In this document: one piece after another, positions 17,060 to 25,085 of the stretch
Numbering within the stretch: position 1 is the first letter of the stretch
Layout: each line of letters begins with the position of its first letter
NCBI GenBank assembly: GCA_963782965.1
Contig: CAWALV010000006.1
Coordinates: forward strand, 1,736,001 to 1,800,000
Direction: 5' to 3'
DNA: 64,000 bases
From: CAWALV01 sp963782965
Lineage (GTDB): Bacteria; Actinomycetota; Actinomycetes; Acidothermales; Acidothermaceae
Program-made: the position numbers and the translations under genes
The notes under the pieces: generated by a model
What the model was told of the DNA's origin: nothing
The model's database searches: none
The model's input: the letters and a program-made list of their open reading frames with translations, nothing else

Positions 17060-17884
17060 CTACGCGGTCGCGCCGGTCGCCGCGGGTGTGGGCAGCGCGG
17101 GCTGCTGACCGCCCGGGCCCCCAGCACCGCCGGCACCGCCGTCACCGTCGGCGTCGCCTGGACCGCCTCGACCGTGCGCGCCGAACCGGGGCATGCCGCC
17201 GAACGTGGGCTGGCCGTCGACCACGCTGCGCGCCGTCCGGACATCACCGGTGCGGACCGCGACGACGCGGACGGTGTCGCCGACCTTGAGGTCGGTCAGG
17301 CTGCCCGTCGCGGGCGGGCTCGGCTTGGCGGAAGGCGCCGGCGTCGCGGGACTCGTCGTCGCAGCGAAGACCACGACGCGTGTCTTGTCGTCGACGACGT
17401 AGGTGAAGGAGACACCGTCGCTGCTCTTCACGGTGACGGTCTTCTTCGTGGGGTCGACCGCGCTCACCGTGCCCGACTGCGTGTCGACGACCTCGGTGCC
17501 GGTGGGGGTCTTGACGGTGGCCTCGCCGTGCAGGACATCACCGCGAGGGCCGCCGAGACCCCCCATCATCGGGCCGACCAGCCCGCCACCGAACTTGCCA
17601 CCGGGCCTGGCCGGCCATCCATGCTTGTGCTGGCCCGGCTTCGGAGCGGCCGGCGAGGGACTGGCTGCGGCTGAGGGCCCGGACGCCGCCGTGAGCGTGG
17701 CCGATGCCGCGGACGACGGGGAGCCGGGGTGCCGGGCAAGGTAGAGGCCGCCCGCGACCGCGCCGGCTCCGAGCACGCCCACGGTCGCCCAGGCGATCGC
17801 CGAGCGGCCGGCGGAACGAGGGGCAGGTCCGCCGGCCAGCTCGTCGGCCGGCGTGCCGGGCGGTGACTCGAACGGGTCGCTCAT
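17060..17884 (-). CDS. Membrane-anchored DUF5666-like protein (two-component arm)
   Basis: From ATG 17884 the protein has 274 residues; GGAGG seven bases upstream picks this start over one 14 codons earlier. A cytoplasmic tail is followed by one helix (AIAWATVGVLGAGAVAGGLYLA) and then an outside Ala/Ser/Pro stretch. A small beta domain (about 145-235) has the repeating logic GTVSAVDPTKKTVTVKSSDGVSFTYVVDD and LTDLKVGDTVRVVAVRTGD, the OB-like pattern of DUF5666. The tail is Gly-rich (GGAGGAGGPGGQQP). It lies 105 bp downstream of the histidine kinase on the same strand, probably in its operon. A similar protein ends the divergent efflux operon. No function is established; a periplasmic sensing or envelope role is inference. 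Confidence 0.75.
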   Translation of the reverse strand: MSDPFESPPGTPADELAGGPAPRSAGRSAIAWATVGVLGAGAVAGGLYLARHPGSPSSAASATLTAASGPSAAASPSPAAPKPGQHKHGWPARPGGKFGGGLVGPMMGGLGGPRGDVLHGEATVKTPTGTEVVDTQSGTVSAVDPTKKTVTVKSSDGVSFTYVVDDKTRVVVFAATTSPATPAPSAKPSPPATGSLTDLKVGDTVRVVAVRTGDVRTARSVVDGQPTFGGMPRFGAHGRGGPGDADGDGGAGGAGGPGGQQPALPTPAATGATA

Positions 17885-17989
17885 CGATGCCTCCGGGCAC
17901 GTCGTCGGTCCTTCTATCTTCGGCAATTCCGGGGGCGAAAACCTTGAACAGCGCTGGGAAAACGGTGGGAATCCGGGAAGGGCCCCGAG

Positions 17990-19525
17990 TCAGCTCGGCG
18001 AGACGTGGGAGGCGTCGGCCGGCCAGTCTCGCTCGGCCGGCGAGTCGGCAACCACGTCGCCGCGTGGCGAGTCGGGCGCCGCCTCGCCGAGCAGCGGGAG
18101 CTCGACGCGGAACCGGGCACCCGCCGCGGGCGCGTTCGAGACGCCGACCCGCCCGCCATGGGCCTGGACGACGGCGGCCACGATCGAAAGCCCCAGCCCG
18201 GCGCCGCCGTGGTCGCGGGCGCGCGACTGATCGGCCCGGTAGAAACGGTCGAAGACGTGCTCGACGTCTTGCGCCGGCAGGCCCGGCCCGTGGTCGGTGA
18301 CCTCCAGCACCGCGACACCACCGGCTGAGGTGAGCCGGACGTCGACGGGCGTGCCGGGCGGTGTGTGCACGCGAGCGTTCGTGAGCAAGTTGCCGATCAC
18401 CTGGCGCAACTGCATCTCGTCGCCGTTGACCACGACGTCGGCATCCGCGTCGACCGAGACGGCCCGGTCGGGCGCCGCCGTCCGGAGGTCGTCGCAGGCG
18501 TCGGCCACGAGTTCGGCAAGCAGCACCGGCTCGCGCGCCGGTTCGCGGCCTTGGTCGAGCCGCGCGAGCAGCAACAGCTCGTCGACGAGCACGCCCATCC
18601 GCGACGCCTCCTCCTCGATGCGCCGCATCGCCTTTTCGAGATCGTCGGGACGACGCGCGGCGCCGCGCCGAAACAGCTCGGCATAGCCGCGGATCGACGT
18701 CAACGGCGTGCGCAGCTCGTGCGAGGCGTCGGCAAGGAACCGCCGCAGCCGCTCCTCGGAGGCGGCGCGCGCGGCGAACGCCTCCTCGATCCGGCCGAGC
18801 ATCGTGTTGAGCGCCGACCCCAGGCGGCCCACTTCAGTGCGCTTGTCAGGATGTTCGACGCGTCGGGAAAGGTGGCCCGCTGCGATCTCGTCGGCGGCGG
18901 CCTCCATCTTGCGCAGCGGCCGCAAGCCGAGCCCTACCGCGAACCAGGCGACGAGCCCAACGCCCACCAAGACGACAGCAGCGACCGCGGCTTCAACCAG
19001 GGTCAACCGGCCGAGCGTCTGGTCGACGTCACGCAACGGCATCGCCCAGACGAATGCATACGGCGTGCCGGTTTGCGGGTTGACCAGCACGCCCGGCTCG
19101 ACCCGCACCCGGTAGTCGGTTCCGGACGCCGAGTGCACGGTGAAGGGCTTGGTCCGGGAGGTGACGTCGGCGGGCAGGTGCGGCACTTGGCCGCCGGTCA
19201 CCGGCACCCAGGCGTCGGTGCTGTCGTAGCTGAACTGCTCGACGACCTGACCGTCGCTCGACACCGCGGCGGCGTAGCTACCCGCCGGCAGCAACCGGTT
19301 GACGTCGGAGCGACGCGGCGGCCCACCACCGAAGAACGCGCGGCCGGGGCCGGAATCCGCGGCGAACACCGTCTGCGCCACGAGCCGGCTGGCCGCCGCC
19401 TGCTGGTCGTCGAACCGGCTGAGCAGGAACGAAGCCAGCAGGGCGCGAGTCGCGATCGCCGCGACTGTGAGGCCGACGGCCACGAGCAGCACGAGACCCA
19501 CAAGCAGCCGCCCGCGCAGTGACAT
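17990..19525 (-). CDS. Sensor histidine kinase (OmpR-partner type)
   Basis: From ATG 19525 the protein has 511 residues. Helix 1 (LLVGLVLLVAVGLTVAAIA), an extracytoplasmic sensor region of about 120 residues, helix 2 (VEAAVAAVVLVGVGLVAWFAVGL), a HAMP linker, then HisKA with ASHELRTPLTS (His269, the phosphorylated residue) and HATPase_c with NLLTNARVHTP, DHGPGLP and GGAGLGLSIV. All catalytic boxes are intact. The frame also opens at a TTG 12 codons upstream that overlaps the response-regulator gene; ATG is preferred. It follows the response regulator by 19 bp and is presumably co-transcribed. Its likely job is to switch the divergent MacAB-like efflux operon; the signal is unknown. Confidence 0.93.
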   Translation of the reverse strand: MSLRGRLLVGLVLLVAVGLTVAAIATRALLASFLLSRFDDQQAAASRLVAQTVFAADSGPGRAFFGGGPPRRSDVNRLLPAGSYAAAVSSDGQVVEQFSYDSTDAWVPVTGGQVPHLPADVTSRTKPFTVHSASGTDYRVRVEPGVLVNPQTGTPYAFVWAMPLRDVDQTLGRLTLVEAAVAAVVLVGVGLVAWFAVGLGLRPLRKMEAAADEIAAGHLSRRVEHPDKRTEVGRLGSALNTMLGRIEEAFAARAASEERLRRFLADASHELRTPLTSIRGYAELFRRGAARRPDDLEKAMRRIEEEASRMGVLVDELLLLARLDQGREPAREPVLLAELVADACDDLRTAAPDRAVSVDADADVVVNGDEMQLRQVIGNLLTNARVHTPPGTPVDVRLTSAGGVAVLEVTDHGPGLPAQDVEHVFDRFYRADQSRARDHGGAGLGLSIVAAVVQAHGGRVGVSNAPAAGARFRVELPLLGEAAPDSPRGDVVADSPAERDWPADASHVSPS

Positions 19526-19544
19526 CGCGAGCCGGCGGCGCAGA

Positions 19545-20258
19545 TCAACCTTTCGCGGCAAGGCTTTCCTTCGGCAACCGCAGCGTGTAGCCGACGCCGC
19601 GGACGGTGTGGATCAGGGGCGGCGCGTCGACGTCGACCTTCTTGCGCAGGTAGCTGATGTAGGTCTCGAGCACGCCGGAGTCGCCGCCGAAGTCGTAGTC
19701 CCAGACGTGGTCGAGCAGCTGCGCCCGCGTCAAGACCTTCCGGGCGTTGGCGAGCAAGTAACGCAGCAGTCGGTATTCGGTGGCGGTGAGTTCGATCGGC
19801 CGGTCCCCCCGGGTGACCTCCCGGGTGTCGTCGTCCATCTCGAGGTCGGCGAAGCTGAGCACCGAGTTGCCGTGGCCGCTTCCCTGAGTGCGGCGCAGGA
19901 CGGCGTGTACGCGCGCGACCAGCTCAGCGAGTGAGAACGGCTTCGTGACGTAATCGTCACCGCCGATCGTCAGGCCGCGCACCTTGTCGTCGGTTGTGTC
20001 GCGCGCGGTCAAGAAGAGCACCGGCACGGTCTTCCCGTCGGCACCCAGCCGGCGGGCGACTTCGAAGCCGTCGAAGTCGGGGAGCATGACGTCGAGGATC
20101 ACCAGATCGGGCTTGGCCTGGGCGACCGCTTCGAGTGCCTGCGCGCCGGTGCCTGCCGTCGTCACGTGGAAGCCCTCGTAGCGCAGGGCCGTGGCGACCA
20201 GGTCGGTGATGTTGCGCTCGTCGTCGACGACGAGCACTCGGGTCGGACTCGGCGACAC
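19545..20258 (-). CDS. OmpR/PhoB-family response regulator
   Basis: A 237-residue protein. The receiver domain has the acidic pair DD (12-13), phospho-acceptor Asp56 (LVILDVMLPD), Thr84 and Lys106 (VTKPFS). The carboxy-terminal winged helix (about 135-230) contains ATEYRLLRYLLANARKVLTRAQLLDHVW and TYISYLRKKV. The start is GTG with GGAGGAG eight bases upstream. This family binds direct repeats with 11-bp spacing as tandem dimers; just such repeats lie at 20357-20396 in the divergent promoter region. The gene is followed by its kinase. Confidence 0.95.
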   Translation of the reverse strand: MSPSPTRVLVVDDERNITDLVATALRYEGFHVTTAGTGAQALEAVAQAKPDLVILDVMLPDFDGFEVARRLGADGKTVPVLFLTARDTTDDKVRGLTIGGDDYVTKPFSLAELVARVHAVLRRTQGSGHGNSVLSFADLEMDDDTREVTRGDRPIELTATEYRLLRYLLANARKVLTRAQLLDHVWDYDFGGDSGVLETYISYLRKKVDVDAPPLIHTVRGVGYTLRLPKESLAAKG

Positions 20259-20338
20259 GACTCCTCCTTCGGCTGGCTAACGCGAGTGTTTGTGACTGCG
20301 CTGCCAAGGAGCTGAGAGAAAACTGTGTGGATGCTGAG

Positions 20339-20417
20339 ATTGTAGGCGCCCACGCCCTCCCAGGAGGCTCTCGGCGGCTTCCCAGCGATCTCCCAGCCGG
20401 GACTGGTCCGCTATCTG
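20339..20417. promoter_or_regulatory. Divergent promoter with four 11-bp-phased response-regulator repeats
   Basis: CTCCCAG (20357), CTCTCGG (20368), TTCCCAG (20379) and CTCCCAG (20390) start exactly 11 bp apart, the spacing used by OmpR/PhoB-type dimers. To the left, TACAAT on the minus strand (20344-20339) is a good -10 for the regulator operon, with the nearest repeats where the -35 would be. To the right, TATCTG (20412-20417) is a weaker -10 for the efflux operon, again with a repeat over the -35 position. Activation of both arms by the response regulator is inferred. Confidence 0.65.
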
Positions 20418-20487
20418 CTCGGCGGTCTTCATCGGCCCCGGCCGCCGGCCGCGCCTGAACTCAAAGCCAGACCCGAGGACGACGAGA

Positions 20488-22338
20488 ATGCGCTGGACGA
20501 AGATCACCGCCGTCAACGTGGCACTCCTCGCCGTGGCGGGGGCAGGCGGCGGCCTCGCGTACGCCTCCGTCGGCACACCGAAGACCGCATCGACCGCCAG
20601 CATCGAACGCACCGCGACGATCGCCTCCGGAACGGTCATGACCACGATCAGCACCAGCGGCAACGTCACGGCACCGGGCGACATCACGGTGAACTTCACC
20701 AATAGCGGCAAGCTCACCGAGGTCGACGCGAAGACCGGTGACCAGGTCAAGCAGGGGCAGGTCCTCGCGCGCATCGACGCAACCGCCGCGCAAACCAACC
20801 TCGACGCCGCGAAGGCACAACTCGCGTCTGCGCAAGAGAAGTTGACCGAACTCGTCCAAGGCGCGACCGCGGCTCAGCGCAAGGGCTACGACCTGTCGAA
20901 CGAGCAGGCAGCGCAGCAGGTGACAGCCGCGCAGAACCAGCTCGCCAACGCTCAGCAACAGTTCACCTTCGACCAGACCAACCTCGCCGCTGCCGTCACC
21001 AAGGCCCAGCAACAACTCGCGAGCGATCAGACTCAGCTGACGAAGGACAACACGACGTACGTCAACGACGAGAGCACACTCGGTACCGCGGTGACGGCCG
21101 CCCAAAACCAGGCGCCCCTTCAATACGCGATCGACGCCGCCCAATCGACTGCCGATGCGGCGCAGCAAACGGCCGACTGCGCGGCAGTGCCGACAGACCA
21201 CACCGATCCGACCTACGCGAGCGCGCTGGCGAAATGCGACCGAGATGGCGTCACCGTCCTCAACGACCAGTCAAAGCTCACCGGCGACGGCACAGCAGGC
21301 ACCGACGGCAAGTGGGCGACGAGCTCACTCGTCGCTGCGGCGATCACCAACGAGACCAACGGGCTCGCCAAGGACCAGAACGCGATCGACGCCGACCAGG
21401 TGAAGATCCAGGCGGACAAAGACGCGATTACCGCGGCGCAGAACTCCCAGGCACAGGGCATCGCCAAGGATCAGCAGTCGATCACCAGCGCGCAGCAGCA
21501 AGTGACCAACGCCCAGCTCTCCGAGCAGGTCACGAACAACAACAACGCCCAGCAGACGGCGCCTCCCAAGGCGTCCGACGTGGCCAGTGACCAGGCCGCC
21601 GTCGAGCAGGCCCAGGTGCAGGTCGACAACGCCCAGCAGGCGCTCGACGCCACCGCCTTGACGGCCCCGACCGACGGCACTGTCGGCGCGGTGAACTATT
21701 CGGTCGGCGAAACGGTCAGTGCCGGGAACACGGGCGCGGCGAGCGCCGCCTCGGGTTCGGGGGGCACGTCGTCGGGGTTCCTGACGTTGACGAATCTGAC
21801 CGAGCTCCAAGTGACCGCGAACATCGACGAGGCGGACGCCGCCAAGGTTCTCGTCAACGCCCCGGCGACGGTGACCCTCAATGCCCTGCCGAACGAGGAG
21901 TTCGCCGCGCACGTCATCCAGGTCGCGAACACCTCCACGGTGTCGAGCAACGTCGTGCAGTACCAGGCCACCTTCGCTCTCGACCAGAGCAACCCGAGCA
22001 TCAAGCCGGGCATGACAGCCAACGTCACGGTCATCACCGGCAAGGCCGATGGCGTGCTGAACGTGCCGTCGGCCGCGGTCCGGTCCGGCGGCCGCACGTC
22101 CTACGTGCTCGTCGAACAGGCGGACGGCAGCCAAAAGCAGGTCGACGTCGTGGTCGGCCTCAAGGGTGACACCTCGACGCAGATCGAGGGCGCCGTGAAG
22201 GCAGGCGACAAAGTGGCATTGCCGGCCACGACGCGCAGCACGTCGTCGACGACGACCAACCCCACCACGGCGCGCATACCCGGTGGCGGCGTCTTCATCG
22301 GCGGTGGCGGCGGCTTCGGCGGTGGTGGGCGCGGATGA
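20488..22338 (+). CDS. MacA/HlyD-like periplasmic adaptor (membrane fusion protein)
   Basis: A 616-residue protein. One amino-terminal helix or signal (ITAVNVALLAVAGAGGGLAY) is followed by a barrel-sandwich half (NVTAPGDITVNFTNSGKLTEVDAKTGDQVKQGQVLARID). A long Gln/Ala-rich coiled-coil (about 115-385) comes next, rich in AQQQ and NAQ turns. The second lipoyl half then appears (ALTAPTDGTVGAVNYSVGETV), with a beta-barrel (LTELQVTANIDEADAAKV) and a Gly-rich end. The coiled-coil is unusually long, with an inserted Cys-containing segment around 230-250. In monoderm actinobacteria such adaptors probably span the thick wall rather than reach an outer-membrane channel. It overlaps the ATPase gene by four bases. 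Confidence 0.92.
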   Translation: MRWTKITAVNVALLAVAGAGGGLAYASVGTPKTASTASIERTATIASGTVMTTISTSGNVTAPGDITVNFTNSGKLTEVDAKTGDQVKQGQVLARIDATAAQTNLDAAKAQLASAQEKLTELVQGATAAQRKGYDLSNEQAAQQVTAAQNQLANAQQQFTFDQTNLAAAVTKAQQQLASDQTQLTKDNTTYVNDESTLGTAVTAAQNQAPLQYAIDAAQSTADAAQQTADCAAVPTDHTDPTYASALAKCDRDGVTVLNDQSKLTGDGTAGTDGKWATSSLVAAAITNETNGLAKDQNAIDADQVKIQADKDAITAAQNSQAQGIAKDQQSITSAQQQVTNAQLSEQVTNNNNAQQTAPPKASDVASDQAAVEQAQVQVDNAQQALDATALTAPTDGTVGAVNYSVGETVSAGNTGAASAASGSGGTSSGFLTLTNLTELQVTANIDEADAAKVLVNAPATVTLNALPNEEFAAHVIQVANTSTVSSNVVQYQATFALDQSNPSIKPGMTANVTVITGKADGVLNVPSAAVRSGGRTSYVLVEQADGSQKQVDVVVGLKGDTSTQIEGAVKAGDKVALPATTRSTSSTTTNPTTARIPGGGVFIGGGGGFGGGGRG

Positions 22339-23117
22339 CCCGACCTGACGAACCCGCAGCCCCGGTGATCCGGCTGTGGCAGCTCACCAAGACCTACGGT
22401 GCGGGTGAGGCGTCCGTCCACGCGTTGCGCGGGGTGTCGCTGTCGGTCCTCCGCGGCGACTACGTCGCCATCATGGGCGCGTCCGGTTCGGGCAAGAGCA
22501 CGTTGATGAGCATCCTGGGCTGCCTCGACATCCAAAGCAGCGGCCGATACCTGCTCGACGGCATCGACGTCGAGCACCTGGACGACGACGAGCTGGCCGA
22601 GATCCGCAACCGCAAGATCGGCTTCGTCTTTCAGAGCTTCAACCTGCTGTCGCAACTGACCGCTCTGCAAAACGTCGAGCTGCCGCTGACCTATGCCGGG
22701 CTGCGCGCGGGCGAGCGACGCCGGCGCGCGCTCGAGGCGTTGAACGAGGTCGGGCTCGGCGCACGCCTCGACCACCGGCCGACGATGATGTCGGGTGGCG
22801 AACGCCAGCGGGTGGCCGTCGCGCGGGCGGTGGCCGTCAACCCTTCGCTGATCCTGGCCGACGAGCCGACCGGAAACCTCGACTCGGTGGCGACCGGTGA
22901 CGTGCTCGACATCTTCGCGCGCCTCAACAGCGAGGGCCGCACGATCGTGCTCATCACCCACGAGAGCGACGTCGCGCAACACGCCAAGCGAGTGGTACGG
23001 GTCAGGGACGGCCTGATCGTGGGCGACGAGCGGATGGCACCGCTCGACGGTGCGCCGCCGAGGCCAGGACTCGCAGGCCACGCGACGGTCGGCGCCGCCG
23101 CCGGGAGCCAGCCGTGA
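22335..23117 (+). CDS. MacB-like ABC transporter ATP-binding protein
   Basis: A 260-residue ATPase: Walker A GASGSGKST (48-56), Q-loop FVFQSFNLL, signature MSGGERQRVAVAR and Walker B LILADEPTGNLDS. These are the exact hallmarks of the MacB/LolD (type VII, mechanotransmission) ATPases. The start overlaps the adaptor stop (ATGA), and the stop overlaps the permease GTG. In this class the ATPase drives movement of an extracytoplasmic permease domain instead of moving substrate through the membrane. About 35 residues after the last conserved block are unconserved. Confidence 0.95.
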   Translation: MTRPDEPAAPVIRLWQLTKTYGAGEASVHALRGVSLSVLRGDYVAIMGASGSGKSTLMSILGCLDIQSSGRYLLDGIDVEHLDDDELAEIRNRKIGFVFQSFNLLSQLTALQNVELPLTYAGLRAGERRRRALEALNEVGLGARLDHRPTMMSGGERQRVAVARAVAVNPSLILADEPTGNLDSVATGDVLDIFARLNSEGRTIVLITHESDVAQHAKRVVRVRDGLIVGDERMAPLDGAPPRPGLAGHATVGAAAGSQP

Positions 23118-24358
23118 TCCGCTTCGAGCACGTGCGTATCGCGCTCGCCGGCATCGTGCACAACCGCCTGCGCTCGTTCCTCACCATGCTCGGCATGCTG
23201 ATCGGCGTGGGCTCGGTCATCATGCTGGTGGCGGTCGGCACGGGTTCGACCGCCGCGATCCAGAAGACGATCGAAGGTCTCGGTACCAACCTCCTCCAGG
23301 TCAGCCCGCAGTTCGGTTTCGGCGGCCCGGGCGGCTTCGGCGGCCGGGCCACCACCGGCACCCAGTCGAGGGCGGCGATCCTCACCGCAGCTGACGTGAA
23401 GGCCCTTGAGGACAAGACGCAGAACCCTGACGTGACCGCGGTCGCGCCGGTGGCGAACGCGAACTCGGTGACTGCCGTCTACCAGGGCGCCTCCTACTCG
23501 CCCGCTTCGTTCGTGGGCACGACGCCGTCGTACTTCCAGATCAAGGACTACCAGCTCGCCGAAGGCACCCTCTTCAGCGACGCCGACGAGTCGCAGCACA
23601 ACCGGGTCGCCGTGATCGGCCAAACCGTCGCCACGAACCTGTTCGGCAATGCCGACCCGATCGGCAACAACGTGCAGTTCAACGGCGCCACCTACCAGGT
23701 CGTCGGCCTGCTGAAGGTCAAGGGCACCAACGGTGCACAGGACCAGGACGACGTCGTGATGGCCCCGCTCACCGCGGTGCAAGACACCCTGACGGGCTAC
23801 GCACGCTCGTACAGCGACATCCTCGTCGAGGCGGCTTCACCGTCGAAGGAGGCGTTGGCCCAAACCGAGGTCACCACCACACTCGAGACCAGCCACGGCA
23901 TCGCAGCAGGCGGCACCGACGACTTCCGCATCCTGAACCAGGCCAGCCTCTTGCAGACGACCCAGTCGTCCAACAAGGTCTTCACCACACTGCTCGGTGC
24001 GGTCGCGGCGATCAGCCTGCTCGTCGGTGGTATCGGCGTGATGAACATCATGCTCGTCACGGTCACCGAGCGGACGCGCGAGATCGGCATCCGCAAGGCC
24101 ATCGGCGCCAAACGCGCCGACATCATGGGCCAGTTCGTCGTCGAGGCGGTGCTGATGTCGGCGATCGGCGGCCTGCTCGGCGTGGCCGCGGGTATCGGCG
24201 GCAGCCACTTCAAGATCATCGGAATACAGCCCGAGGTCGCCGCGTATTCGGTGTTCCTCGCTTTCGGCGTGGCCGTGGTCACCGGCCTGTTCTTCGGGCT
24301 GTACCCGGCGAGCCGCGCCGCCCGGCTGCTGCCCATCGAAGCTTTGCGCCATGAATAG
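23114..24358 (+). CDS. MacB-like ABC transporter permease
   Basis: The start is GTG overlapping the ATPase stop, giving 414 residues. FEHVRIALAGIVHNRLRSFLTMLGMLIGVGSVIMLVAVGTGS is the characteristic amino terminus with helix 1. A 230-residue MacB_PCD extracytoplasmic domain follows, containing a Gly/Phe-rich loop near residue 70. Three carboxy-terminal helices follow, with GGIGVMNIMLVTVTERTREIGIRKAIGAKR as the FtsX signature. Four-helix MacB topology is complete. Together with the adaptor and ATPase it forms a tripartite-like exporter; candidates for substrate are lipids, peptides or antibiotics. Confidence 0.94.
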   Translation: MIRFEHVRIALAGIVHNRLRSFLTMLGMLIGVGSVIMLVAVGTGSTAAIQKTIEGLGTNLLQVSPQFGFGGPGGFGGRATTGTQSRAAILTAADVKALEDKTQNPDVTAVAPVANANSVTAVYQGASYSPASFVGTTPSYFQIKDYQLAEGTLFSDADESQHNRVAVIGQTVATNLFGNADPIGNNVQFNGATYQVVGLLKVKGTNGAQDQDDVVMAPLTAVQDTLTGYARSYSDILVEAASPSKEALAQTEVTTTLETSHGIAAGGTDDFRILNQASLLQTTQSSNKVFTTLLGAVAAISLLVGGIGVMNIMLVTVTERTREIGIRKAIGAKRADIMGQFVVEAVLMSAIGGLLGVAAGIGGSHFKIIGIQPEVAAYSVFLAFGVAVVTGLFFGLYPASRAARLLPIEALRHE

Positions 24359-24397
24359 CCATCCCCGCACACCTGCCAGATCGTTCCGGAGACCGCG

Positions 24398-25081
24398 ATG
24401 ACCGAGACCGAGCCGTTAGAAAGCACCCAGTTCCTGGACGACGAGCCGCCGCCGCCTCCTGTCTTCCAGCGACGGCGGCGCCTCCCCGCGATCACGCTGG
24501 CCTTGAGCCTGGCCGCTGCGGTCGGCGTCGGCTTCTTCGGTGGCGTGAAGGTCGAGAAGGCGAACGTGAAGACGACGGCATCGTCGTCGGCGTCGTCGGC
24601 AGCCTCGGCAGGGTCGGCAGCCAGCCGGTTCGCAGCACTGGGCGGCGGCGCGCAGGCGAACGCCACCGGCGGAACGGGTGCTCCGACCGCGCAACCCGGC
24701 AGCGGTGCACCAGGTGTTGGGGGCGCGGGCACCGGTGCGGCCGGTGGCGCGGCGAACATCGTCGGCACGGTCGCGGCAGTCGACGGGACGACCCTTTACG
24801 TCACCGACACCAACGGCGACACCGTGAAAGTCACCACTACGAGCGGTACGACAGTCACCAAGACCACGACCGGCACAGTGAAAGACATCTCCCCCGGCCA
24901 AACGGTCATCGTGAACGGCGTCGAGTCTTCCAGCGGCGTGTACGCCGCGCAGTCCGTGACGCAGGGCGCGGCCGGAGCCGCCGGAGCGTTCGGCGGATTC
25001 GGCGGCCGCGGCGGCCGCGGTGGCAACGGCGGTGCCGGCACCGGCACTGCTGGAGCACAGAGCCCGGCTGCCAGGGGTTGA
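24398..25081 (+). CDS. Membrane-anchored DUF5666-like protein (efflux arm)
   Basis: A 227-residue protein in the same direction as the MacB-like permease, 39 bp downstream, with GGAG upstream of the ATG. A Pro/Arg-rich cytoplasmic tail is followed by one helix (LPAITLALSLAAAVGVGFFGGV), then a Ser/Ala/Gly-rich stretch. The beta domain follows: NIVGTVAAVDGTTLYVTDTNGDTVKV, then TVKDISPGQTVIVNGVESS. The tail is Gly-rich (FGGFGGRGGRGGNGG). The layout mirrors the protein at 17060-17884 on the other arm of the locus. Function is not established. Its stop lies only four bases from that of the convergent Gfo/Idh gene. Confidence 0.75.
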   Translation: MTETEPLESTQFLDDEPPPPPVFQRRRRLPAITLALSLAAAVGVGFFGGVKVEKANVKTTASSSASSAASAGSAASRFAALGGGAQANATGGTGAPTAQPGSGAPGVGGAGTGAAGGAANIVGTVAAVDGTTLYVTDTNGDTVKVTTTSGTTVTKTTTGTVKDISPGQTVIVNGVESSSGVYAAQSVTQGAAGAAGAFGGFGGRGGRGGNGGAGTGTAGAQSPAARG

Positions 25082-25085
25082 GCGT

